Source: Pedosphaera sp. (lineage in GTDB: Bacteria; Verrucomicrobiota; Verrucomicrobiia; Limisphaerales; UBA9464). From it: DNA of 5,831 nt. The position numbers were made by a program, and so were the translations under genes. The stretch lies in the NCBI GenBank assembly GCA_009695405.1, contig SIAZ01000224.1, forward strand, positions 1 to 5,831. Direction: 5' to 3'. Below are positions 1-5,774 of the stretch, one piece after another; the stretch's first letter is position 1; every line of letters begins with the position of its first letter. The notes beneath the pieces are model-generated. The model was not told the origin of the DNA. It did no database searches and saw only the letters and a list, made by a program, of their open reading frames with translations.

Positions 1-10
1 GAAACGGGAA

Positions 11-50
11 CGAGGGAGGCCGGACTGCCACCGGGCCCCGGCTTCCTTCG
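11..50 (+). repeat. GC-rich imperfect inverted repeat (candidate hairpin)
   Basis: Bases 11-23 can pair with 38-50 over 13 positions, leaving a 14-nt loop. Eleven pairs are Watson-Crick and two are G-U (14 with 47, 18 with 43). Because the two weak pairs are G-U only in plus-strand RNA (they would be C-A in the minus transcript), the fold favours a rightward transcript. It could be the 3' end of a plus-strand gene lying to the left of the window, but no clear T-run follows it. Bases 16-23 are also perfectly complementary to 108-115, giving a competing pairing. Confidence 0.35.
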
Positions 51-70
51 CTTCCAAATTTCAGGGGACT

Positions 71-141
71 TTGGGTAACACCACTTTTGAGTCAACCGGA
101 GCATTTTCCGGCCTCGTCTTGGGTAACACCCCCTTTTGAGT
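71..141. repeat. Pair of 22-23 bp direct repeats
   Basis: The first unit (71-92) and the second (119-141) both begin TTGGGTAACACC and both end CTTTTGAGT. They differ only in a short central stretch (one A in the first, two C in the second). The unit starts are 48 bp apart. The match is far longer than expected by chance in a 250-bp stretch. On the minus strand each unit reads ACTCAAAAG, then GGTGTTACCCAA. The role is unknown; repeat-family members, transposon ends or protein-binding sites are all possible. Confidence 0.7.
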
Positions 142-158
142 TACGGCGAACTCAGAGG
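133..158 (+). repeat. Short hairpin overlapping the second direct repeat
   Basis: TGAGTT at 137-142 pairs perfectly with AACTCA at 149-154 around a 6-nt loop (ACGGCG). In plus-strand RNA the stem can extend to 133 with 158, using two G-U pairs. It begins inside the second direct repeat and precedes the 10-bp inverted repeat, so the region could fold into consecutive stem-loops. It is short, and may be chance. Confidence 0.3.
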
Positions 159-163
159 ATGGG

Positions 164-200
164 TGTCTTGAGTTCTATAATTCTATCTTCACTCAAGACA
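164..200 (-). terminator. Perfect 10-bp inverted repeat, possible operon 3' hairpin
   Basis: TGTCTTGAGT (164-173) and ACTCAAGACA (191-200) are exact reverse complements separated by a 17-nt AT-rich spacer. The spacer region contains TTCTAT twice (173-178 and 181-186). The structure begins 56 nt past the permease stop codon, where a terminator for the minus-strand operon would be expected. Against a standard intrinsic terminator, the stem is only 40% GC, the loop is long, and no T-run follows on either strand. It could equally be a binding site for a dimeric regulator or an mRNA 3'-end-protecting hairpin. Confidence 0.35.
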
Positions 201-256
201 GCTTTGGGCCGCGGTCTTCTTTAATTTCTCTCACTGTTAGCTACATTAAATCAGCC

Positions 257-1591
257 CTACCCCACTTTGTTGCCACCGCCCTGAGTACGAATGCGGTCTA
301 AGAGCACGGCTCCGAGAATGACCAAGCCAAGAATGACTTTTTGGGTGTAACTTTCCACATTGGTTAGATTCATCCCATTTTGGATCACAGCGATGGTGAG
401 TGCGCCAGTCAATGTGCCAAACATTCGGCCTTCGCCACCACTTAAACTAGTCCCACCTACCACAACCGCAGCGATAACATAGAGTTCATACATGGAACCG
501 TAGGTGGCCGATCCGCTTTTCAGTTGGGAAGCCATGATCACCCCTCCCAAACCAGCCAACAAGGCACAGGCAACGTAGGCAAAAAGCAACACTCGACGCA
601 CCGGAACTCCAGCTAAGCGAGCGGCCTCTCGGTTGCCGCCCACCGCGTACAAATAACGTCCCAAAGTCATACGCGTCATTAAGACGTGGGCCAATCCGTA
701 GAGGACTCCCATTAAAACCACCGCATTAGGCAAGCCCCAAAGATCCGCGCCGCGACCGAGCCAAACAAAGGATTCAGGGATCTGGTAAATCGATTGCCCT
801 GCCGCCAAGAGATAAGCTAACCCGCTGCCTACAAGCATGAGCGCTAGGGTCCCGATAAACGGTGGGACTCCAAACCCAGTAATCATCCATCCCGTGAAGG
901 CACCGAGGCCACCACACAGCACAATTGCGGCAATTGCGGCCAGTAGCATCCCCAAGCCAGAGGCTCCGATACCTCCGGCATAATCACGGATAAATCGAGC
1001 CACCAAAACCGCCGAGAGAGCAATCAAACTCCCCACCGACAAATCGATCCCACCCGCAATAATTACCAAGGTCATTCCAATCGCCACAATGGCAATCACT
1101 GCAATCTGATTGGCTATATTAAGAAGATTCGCCGTCTTTAGAAAGTTGGGCCAGCGATAAGATTTCGGAGCGAAGATCCGAGGATTTCCCAAGCCTGGAA
1201 AGTCATTTTTTAAATCACCGAATAACAACCATGCTGCAGTCACTGGCGTGGCCGCAATGACATCTAGTTTATCCCCTCCCTTTGATAGATCAATCAACGC
1301 CGCTCGGGCCTGACTCGGTTCGCCATCCACTCGGGTTACCCTCGCCGTCGCCTGCAAATCTCGGACTAATCCCGCGAAAAATTCTAGGTCGCCCGGTTGC
1401 CCACTGGTAACTACCAACACCCGAGGTTTTTCAGAAAACTGTCGACGTACAGAGGCCGCTACATGACGGGCAGCGGCATCGCCACTGGGCGATTGCTCGG
1501 TCAAAGTCACTCCACTAAAAAAAAGACATAAAAGAAGAAGTACTAGAACCATACCATGGCGACCCGGAAAACCAAAAAAGTTCAATTTCAT
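257..1591 (-). CDS. RbsC-like sugar ABC transporter permease with extra N-terminal extracytoplasmic domain
   Basis: This is the membrane subunit of a CUT2-type (ribose/xylose/galactose-class) importer and forms the sugar channel in the cytoplasmic membrane. Counting from the ATG at 1591 (444 aa), a first hydrophobic helix spans about residues 13-30. The RbsC/BPD_transp_2 core begins near 150, with NLLNIANQ, then GGIDLSVGS (180-188), GGNREAARLAG (318-328, the likely contact loop for the ATPase) and GGTSLSGGEG (379-388), and several further helices up to about 434. E. coli RbsC has about 320 residues; the excess is residues 31 to about 150, a soluble, alpha/beta-looking segment (PRVLVVTSGQ, then KLDVIAATPVTAAW). 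An upstream in-frame ATG at 1645 was not chosen because it lies 50 bp inside the ATPase gene and adds a charged stretch before the natural MKLNFFG start. The 4-bp gap to the ATPase stop suggests coupled translation. The family call is firm; the substrate is unknown. Confidence 0.93.
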   Translation of the reverse strand: MKLNFFGFPGRHGMVLVLLLLCLFFSGVTLTEQSPSGDAAARHVAASVRRQFSEKPRVLVVTSGQPGDLEFFAGLVRDLQATARVTRVDGEPSQARAALIDLSKGGDKLDVIAATPVTAAWLLFGDLKNDFPGLGNPRIFAPKSYRWPNFLKTANLLNIANQIAVIAIVAIGMTLVIIAGGIDLSVGSLIALSAVLVARFIRDYAGGIGASGLGMLLAAIAAIVLCGGLGAFTGWMITGFGVPPFIGTLALMLVGSGLAYLLAAGQSIYQIPESFVWLGRGADLWGLPNAVVLMGVLYGLAHVLMTRMTLGRYLYAVGGNREAARLAGVPVRRVLLFAYVACALLAGLGGVIMASQLKSGSATYGSMYELYVIAAVVVGGTSLSGGEGRMFGTLTGALTIAVIQNGMNLTNVESYTQKVILGLVILGAVLLDRIRTQGGGNKVG

Positions 1592-1595
1592 AAGA

Positions 1596-3086
1596 TTAGG
1601 CAACCGCCAAACGCAGGACGTCTTCCTGTGTCGCTGTCCGAGCATTTGGAATTTCTCCCGTCACCCGACCTTCGCGCATTACCACGATCCGATCAGCCAT
1701 TCCTAAAACTTCAGGTAATTCAGAACTAATCATCACAATAGATTTTCCGGCAGCAACGAGTTCATTCATCAATGTATAAATTTCATACTTAGATCCCACA
1801 TCGATACCTCGTGTGGGTTCATCAAAAATCAGCACTTCACAGTCTCGCGCCAGCCACTTTGCTAGGACGACTTTCTGCTGATTCCCTCCGGAAAGGCTCC
1901 CAACCCGCTGTTCCCAACCCGCTGTCTTAATCCCCAACCGTGAGGTATGAACTGATAACTCCAACCCTTCTTTCTCCTTGGCAACAAAGCCGCCTCGAGA
2001 AAACCGGTCCAAGTTTGGTAGCCCAAAATTCTCCCGAACAGAATGATTCAAAACTAATCCCTGCTGCTTGCGATCTTCAGTTAATAAGCCGATCCCCTCA
2101 GCAATAGCCTGTCGCGGTGAATCGAGTCTCAGCTCTCTCCCATCCAATCGCACCATACCTGAATCCCTCGGGTCCGCTCCGAACAAAAGTCGCGCAGTCT
2201 CGGTACGTCCCGCCCCCATCAAACCAGTCAACGCCAAAATCTCGCCGCGTCGCACCTCAAAGGAGACCTCACGAACAGCTTCTCCACGCCGCAATCGTTC
2301 TACTTTTAATCGCACCTCACCCGGCAAGGTTGTTCGAGAGGGAAACTCATCCATCAATGCCCGACCGACCATCATCGAGATCAATTGGGCACGATTGATT
2401 TCATCGATAGCGCCCCCCCCAGCATTCTGCCCATCGCGCAAGACGCACACTCGGTCAGCGATAGAGAAAATCTCGTCAAGACGATGGCTGATATAAATGA
2501 GCCCGATGCCTTGTTTCTTGAGATCGTGAATGGTGCTAAACAAACGATCTACTTCGTGAGTCGACAAAGCAGCCGTTGGCTCGTCCATCACTAAAAGACG
2601 GGGTTCAAAAGCCAATGCCCGGGCGATTTCGACCAACTGTTGGCGAGCGGTGGTGAGTTGGCGCACCGGAACGGTGAGATCGATCTCTACCCCCAATCGC
2701 CGAAATAAATCAGCGGCCTTGGCTCGCTCGGTTGTCCTCTGTAAAAATCCGAACCGTGATGATTCAAAACCTAAAAAAATATTCTCCACTGCGTTCAAAC
2801 TTGGAACGAGACTAAATTCCTGATGAATGATCGCGACCCCAGCGCGGCGTGCGTCTTGCGGGGATTGAAAGTTGAAGAAATGGCCATCCAAAGAGATCGT
2901 GCCACTCTCCGGAGGATGCGCTCCACCTAGAATGCGCATCAAGGTGCTCTTCCCTGCTCCATTCTCCCCCAACAAAGCGAGAACCTCGCCCAGCCTCAGC
3001 TCCAAATCGACACCACGAAGAGCTTTTACACCGAGAAAAGATTTTACAATCCCACGCATCTCTAACACTGGAACGGACGCTGTCAT
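1596..3086 (-). CDS. RbsA/MglA-like sugar ABC transporter ATP-binding protein (two nucleotide-binding domains)
   Basis: This is the cytoplasmic ATPase that powers the importer; one 496-aa chain holds both nucleotide-binding domains, the usual length for the family. Domain 1 has Walker A GENGAGKST (40-48), a Q-loop HQE (88-90), a degenerate signature LTTARQQ (144-150), Walker B LLVMDEP (164-170) and switch His201. Domain 2 has GLMGAGRTE (288-296) with Arg in place of the Walker A lysine, EDRK (337-340), a canonical signature LSGGNQQ (398-404), Walker B VLIFDEP (418-424) and Ser at the switch-histidine position (ISSELPE). This asymmetry is normal for RbsA-type proteins. The gene sits 19 bp after the binding-protein stop and 4 bp before the permease start. 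A run of eight G (plus-strand C, 2413-2420) encodes Gly-Gly-Gly at 223-225, at the end of domain 1. No strong Shine-Dalgarno sequence precedes the ATG. RbsA is the nearest named relative, but the sugar is not determined. Confidence 0.96.
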   Translation of the reverse strand: MTASVPVLEMRGIVKSFLGVKALRGVDLELRLGEVLALLGENGAGKSTLMRILGGAHPPESGTISLDGHFFNFQSPQDARRAGVAIIHQEFSLVPSLNAVENIFLGFESSRFGFLQRTTERAKAADLFRRLGVEIDLTVPVRQLTTARQQLVEIARALAFEPRLLVMDEPTAALSTHEVDRLFSTIHDLKKQGIGLIYISHRLDEIFSIADRVCVLRDGQNAGGGAIDEINRAQLISMMVGRALMDEFPSRTTLPGEVRLKVERLRRGEAVREVSFEVRRGEILALTGLMGAGRTETARLLFGADPRDSGMVRLDGRELRLDSPRQAIAEGIGLLTEDRKQQGLVLNHSVRENFGLPNLDRFSRGGFVAKEKEGLELSVHTSRLGIKTAGWEQRVGSLSGGNQQKVVLAKWLARDCEVLIFDEPTRGIDVGSKYEIYTLMNELVAAGKSIVMISSELPEVLGMADRIVVMREGRVTGEIPNARTATQEDVLRLAVA

Positions 3087-3105
3087 TGCTTCGGAGTCAG
3101 ACCGC

Positions 3106-4071
3106 TTAACGGAGATCAGGATCTTTTTCTCCGTCTGACCGACGATAAAGTCGGGTTGGAATCAGAGTCTGCTTCGGTAAAATTTCACCTTTCGAATGTC
3201 GAATAATTGCATCCACTACTTGGACCCCCATTCGATCTGGAAATTGGATGGGGTCAGCATAAATTTTACCCTGCTTAATTGCCTGCTTCCCTTCGGGTTG
3301 ACCATCGAACCCAACGATCTTCACTTCAGTCCGACCTGCCTTTTCTAGGGCGGCGCGTGCACCGAGTGCAGCGGGGTCATTGATCGCAAAAATGCCCCGC
3401 AACTCTGGGTGGGCTTGCAAAGCATCTTCCGCCGCTTTGTAACCGGCGTCTTTTGCTCCGCCACTTTCCAATTCGCTCACAATCCGGATCGGCACTTTAC
3501 CCGAAGCATTGTGGGCATCGATCACCTCCCGAAACCCCTTGACTCGGAGTAAGCAAGATTCGGCCTGCTTCAAATGTAATACTGCGATAGAACCCCCTGA
3601 CCCACCCAAAGCCTCAATCATTGCCTGCCCTGCCTCGCGACCGCCACCCTCGTTGTCGGTCGCAATCTGAGTTACAATTTTTACCCCAGGCTCATTGCAA
3701 GGAATGTCCACGGTGAACACTGGTATTCCCGCTGCATTTGCTTCGCGAATGACGGGAATAATCGCCTTCGAATCGCAGGGACTCAAAACAATAGCACTCA
3801 CTTTTTTTACAATAAAGTCCTTGATTTGATTCCCTTGCTTGGCCACGTCCTTGTCGCCACTAACCACGATGGTTCCATAGCCCTGCTTTGAGGCTTCAGC
3901 AGTGATAGAATCTCCAATGACTTTGAAAAATGGATTATCCAAGGTGAGTAGAGAAACACCAATTGTGCCTTTCAAACTTAGGGTCGTTGAAAGTATCGTG
4001 GACTCAGTGGATTTGCCGCATCCAATCACCCAAGTAATCAGAGACAGCAGGAGCAGTTGACATCGATTCAT
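3106..4071 (-). CDS. RbsB-like sugar-binding lipoprotein of the ABC importer
   Basis: This is the extracytoplasmic receptor that captures the sugar and delivers it to the permease. From the ATG at 4071 it has 321 residues. Residues 1-18 are a lipoprotein signal with lipobox VIGC, so Cys18 is the predicted lipidation site. The rest is a periplasmic-binding-protein fold of the Peripla_BP_4/RbsB class. Residues matching E. coli RbsB ribose contacts are visible: N46-P-F-F49, D122, R176, N231, D256 and Q276. RbsB's Arg after the first Asp is replaced here by Ile123. Cys99, Cys125 (DIPC) and Cys173 (ESC) in the mature part are unusual for RbsB. An upstream in-frame ATG at 4137 would place 22 residues before the signal peptide and overlap the preceding gene, so it was rejected. 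Class and role are firm; ribose or a related pentose/hexose is only plausible. Confidence 0.93.
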   Translation of the reverse strand: MNRCQLLLLSLITWVIGCGKSTESTILSTTLSLKGTIGVSLLTLDNPFFKVIGDSITAEASKQGYGTIVVSGDKDVAKQGNQIKDFIVKKVSAIVLSPCDSKAIIPVIREANAAGIPVFTVDIPCNEPGVKIVTQIATDNEGGGREAGQAMIEALGGSGGSIAVLHLKQAESCLLRVKGFREVIDAHNASGKVPIRIVSELESGGAKDAGYKAAEDALQAHPELRGIFAINDPAALGARAALEKAGRTEVKIVGFDGQPEGKQAIKQGKIYADPIQFPDRMGVQVVDAIIRHSKGEILPKQTLIPTRLYRRSDGEKDPDLR

Positions 4072-4108
4072 AAATTTAACCAGAATTACTGAAGGTTGTT
4101 TTGTAAAA

Positions 4109-5341
4109 TTAAAGAGTGCCCGTTTTGAGAAAGTCATGTCGTACCGGCGTACTGATCCGTTGCCCCGTCACAGAGACAAAAATAACTAGGCCCGGTTCGA
4201 ATTCGACGGTGCGCACATTTTCGAATCCTGAAGGAATCTTTGCCACGCCTTGAATGTAGTTCACTGCAGTCGATTTGCCGGTCGGCAGGTTGACCGTCGT
4301 CATCACACCCTCTCGACTCAGGGCATTGCCCGCACGCGATGCCGCCAATCCATCGGCAAAAAAAGCGGTCACATCTTCAATTCCTAAACAATTGTTACGC
4401 CCATTCCAAGGCGCGCCATGCCGGCCGCGGTTCTCCATCCACAGGACGGTGCTATTCAAAATCGCTGCGTCTTTGAGGGCAAACCAAAGGTAACCTCGTG
4501 ACTGAAAGGTCGACGTCGTCCAAGCAGGCCCGCTGGTGAAGGACCGTTCCTCGTTGACGAGTTGAACAAGATCCGAGTGTCCTTGACGTCCTGGCATTCT
4601 CGAAAGATCGGCATCAACTCCGCCTTTCCATGCCACGGGTACCTGAGTTAGATTTGACCAACGCGCCCCTGGCAACAGAGCTTGGTATTCGCGCTGAAGT
4701 GGATTGCTAAAAAGGCCTGGTGCGGTCATCCCGAATTTTAAAGGACTCGTCGCTATTCGCACAGATCCCTCTTCATCCGGCATAGACAAGGTGGCATGGT
4801 GGCCCAAGGGGAATCGCCCAACAAATCCTTCAATCAAATGACGCGAATAGACGACACTCTGCCCTTGAACAAGGGACAAAGCTTTAGTCACGCGACCCAG
4901 ATGAATCTTTGTTTCGATCGACAAAGTCAGAGTGGACACGTCGCCCTTGCGACTCACCCCTCGAGAGGTCCAAGAGGAACCTACTATTTCGCCGTGGGGC
5001 GGATGTAATTCTCCATCCACGCTATGGCTATTGCCGCCGAAGGGCAGACAAAAGAAATCGCCACGCAAACATTTGAGAACGGGCGCAGGCAATTCGGTTC
5101 GAGGTTCAGACTGCCACGGACTAAGATGATAGGGCCGAGCGGGGTGCTCTGTATTTCGGAAAAAAACCACTGGCGCCATTTGCCCACCCTCCTGAGTCAC
5201 AGCGACCTCGGTTTGCTCATTCGATAGAATATAGCACGGCCTAAAATGGGCGGTCTTCACGGGTTCAACATCGGCTCCATTAAGCAGCGCGGTGGCAGCA
5301 GAAAGGGGAACAATCATGAGTAGAGAAAGGCAACGTTTCAT
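4109..5341 (-). CDS. Exported protein, probable galactose-mutarotase-like (aldose-epimerase-like) fold
   Basis: This is the first gene of the operon, 410 aa from the ATG at 5341. Residues 1 to about 22 form a signal peptide (MKRCLSLL, hydrophobic core, then LLNGA before DVEP), so the protein is exported. The mature part looks all-beta. Segment 95-124 (GDFFCLPFGGN, then HPPHGEIVGSSW) resembles the loop region of mutarotase-superfamily proteins, which carries sugar-contacting His and Glu residues. Other candidate polar active-site residues are His181-His182 and Glu303, with Glu322 in GIEDV. I do not recognise a named gene; the fold is inferred from pattern and could be wrong. Lying 37 bp before the sugar-binding protein, it may interconvert anomers or bind a glycoside before uptake. 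A TTG at 5353 would extend it by four residues; the ATG directly before the signal peptide is preferred. No clear Shine-Dalgarno sequence is seen. Confidence 0.8.
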   Translation of the reverse strand: MKRCLSLLMIVPLSAATALLNGADVEPVKTAHFRPCYILSNEQTEVAVTQEGGQMAPVVFFRNTEHPARPYHLSPWQSEPRTELPAPVLKCLRGDFFCLPFGGNSHSVDGELHPPHGEIVGSSWTSRGVSRKGDVSTLTLSIETKIHLGRVTKALSLVQGQSVVYSRHLIEGFVGRFPLGHHATLSMPDEEGSVRIATSPLKFGMTAPGLFSNPLQREYQALLPGARWSNLTQVPVAWKGGVDADLSRMPGRQGHSDLVQLVNEERSFTSGPAWTTSTFQSRGYLWFALKDAAILNSTVLWMENRGRHGAPWNGRNNCLGIEDVTAFFADGLAASRAGNALSREGVMTTVNLPTGKSTAVNYIQGVAKIPSGFENVRTVEFEPGLVIFVSVTGQRISTPVRHDFLKTGTL

Positions 5342-5458
5342 TGGCGGGTGCAAGACAACCTCTGCGGTTTAGGCCACTGCGGTCAATACACAATCGATGA
5401 CGTTTTCAGAGAGGGGTCTCGGGGTTCACGAATAAAAACTGGGTTAACCTATTAGCAT
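5342..5458 (-). promoter_or_regulatory. Operon leader, expected to hold the promoter (no clear boxes)
   Basis: This 117-bp stretch lies directly upstream of the operon's first gene and holds no gene. It includes the palindrome GGTTAACC (5442-5449). The best minus-strand -10-like hexamer is GCTAAT, with the -35-like TTTAAG 17 bp upstream reaching into 5459-5484, but both match the consensus poorly. No operator palindrome of LacI type is clear; AAAACG next to ATCGAT gives at most a half-site. The call rests mainly on position. Confidence 0.3.
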
Positions 5459-5684
5459 TCAGAAAAAACTTATCTTAAATTTAAAATTTCCGTCTGAAAC
5501 TTGCTTAAACATATAAATTGCCTCATTGGTTTTCCAATGATCCCCAAAAAAATCAGCTGCTTTTCGCACTGCTACCCAGCGTGTCGATGGTGGGTCTGTT
5601 TTACTCGCTGGTAATTCATATGCGCTTAAGTTTGGGAAAATTTCCTCAATCGATTGGGAACGATGGTTTTTCTGCAGCTTTGAA
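5459..5684 (-). pseudogene. Possible 3' remnant of a gene cut by the IS66 element
   Basis: An open frame ends at a TGA (5459-5461) and runs back without a stop through the inferred IS66 boundary at 5684/5685. Its only available start is a TTG at 5818, inside the transposase tail in another frame, so as it stands it is not a normal gene. About 74 codons lie outside the element. Their translation has a mixed, protein-like make-up (for example STRWVAVRKAADFFGDHW) but matches no family I recognise. It may be the truncated end of an interrupted gene, or simply a chance open frame in AT-rich intergenic DNA. It also contains a 7-bp perfect stem (5523-5529 with 5534-5540, loop TTTT). Confidence 0.3.
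5523..5540. repeat. Perfect 7-bp hairpin with TTTT loop
   Basis: TCATTGG (5523-5529) and CCAATGA (5534-5540) are exact reverse complements around four T. No T-run follows on either strand (a run of A follows on the plus side), so it does not look like an intrinsic terminator. The purpose is unknown and chance is possible. Confidence 0.35.
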
Positions 5685-5705
5685 GTAAGCGTACGCCCAA
5701 CCTCA
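5685..5705 (+). repeat. Terminal inverted repeat of the IS66 element
   Basis: The sequence starts GTAAGCG and includes the palindrome GCGTACGC (5689-5696). The GTAAGCG start is the hallmark of IS66-type ends. The inner limit of the repeat cannot be set because the partner end is not in the window. Confidence 0.6.
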
Positions 5706-5774
5706 TGGTTCCCTAGTTGCCGAAAGTAGGATATTCCGCGATCGAAGGCGGGGAAGAAAGGTCGACCGACCGGA

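Larger units (their letters stand above)
1..256. other. Gene-free, hairpin-rich region downstream of the operon
   Basis: No convincing coding region is seen on either strand here. The stretch lies 3' of the last operon gene, whose TAG stop is at 257-259. It holds a GC-rich hairpin (11-50), two near-identical direct repeats (71-92 and 119-141), a short hairpin (133-158) and a perfect 10-bp inverted repeat (164-173 with 191-200). TTGAGT or its complement ACTCAA recurs at 87-92, 136-141, 168-173 and 191-196. The density of repeats suggests a transcription-termination region, a dispersed intergenic repeat, or the relic of a mobile element. The sequence alone does not choose between these. Confidence 0.6.

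Noticed and set aside
176..181. Perfect TATAAT hexamer on the plus strand in the loop of the 164-200 inverted repeat
   Set aside because: No -35-like hexamer lies at 16-18 bp upstream (CAGAGG region), and the only rightward target would be antisense to the permease.
1..256. CRISPR array suggested by the spaced direct repeats
   Set aside because: There are only two repeat copies, separated by a 26-bp gap, with no further units and no cas genes in view.
1592..1645. Longer permease start at the ATG at 1645
   Set aside because: It overlaps the ATPase gene by 50 bp and adds 18 charged residues before the natural MKLNFFG start and first helix.
2068..2594. Plus-strand open frames within the ATPase gene
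   Set aside because: They overlap a gene with every expected ATPase motif on the other strand and show no family features themselves; they are shadows.
4072..4137. Longer binding-protein start at the ATG at 4137
   Set aside because: It would bury the lipoprotein signal peptide 22 residues into the protein and overlap the preceding gene.
4275..5227. Open frames of 65-72 codons, on both strands, within the exported-protein gene
   Set aside because: They are short, lack recognisable features and lie fully inside a well-supported gene in another frame.
5342..5353. TTG start at 5353 for the exported protein
   Set aside because: It adds only four residues (with two prolines) ahead of the ATG that directly begins a normal signal peptide.
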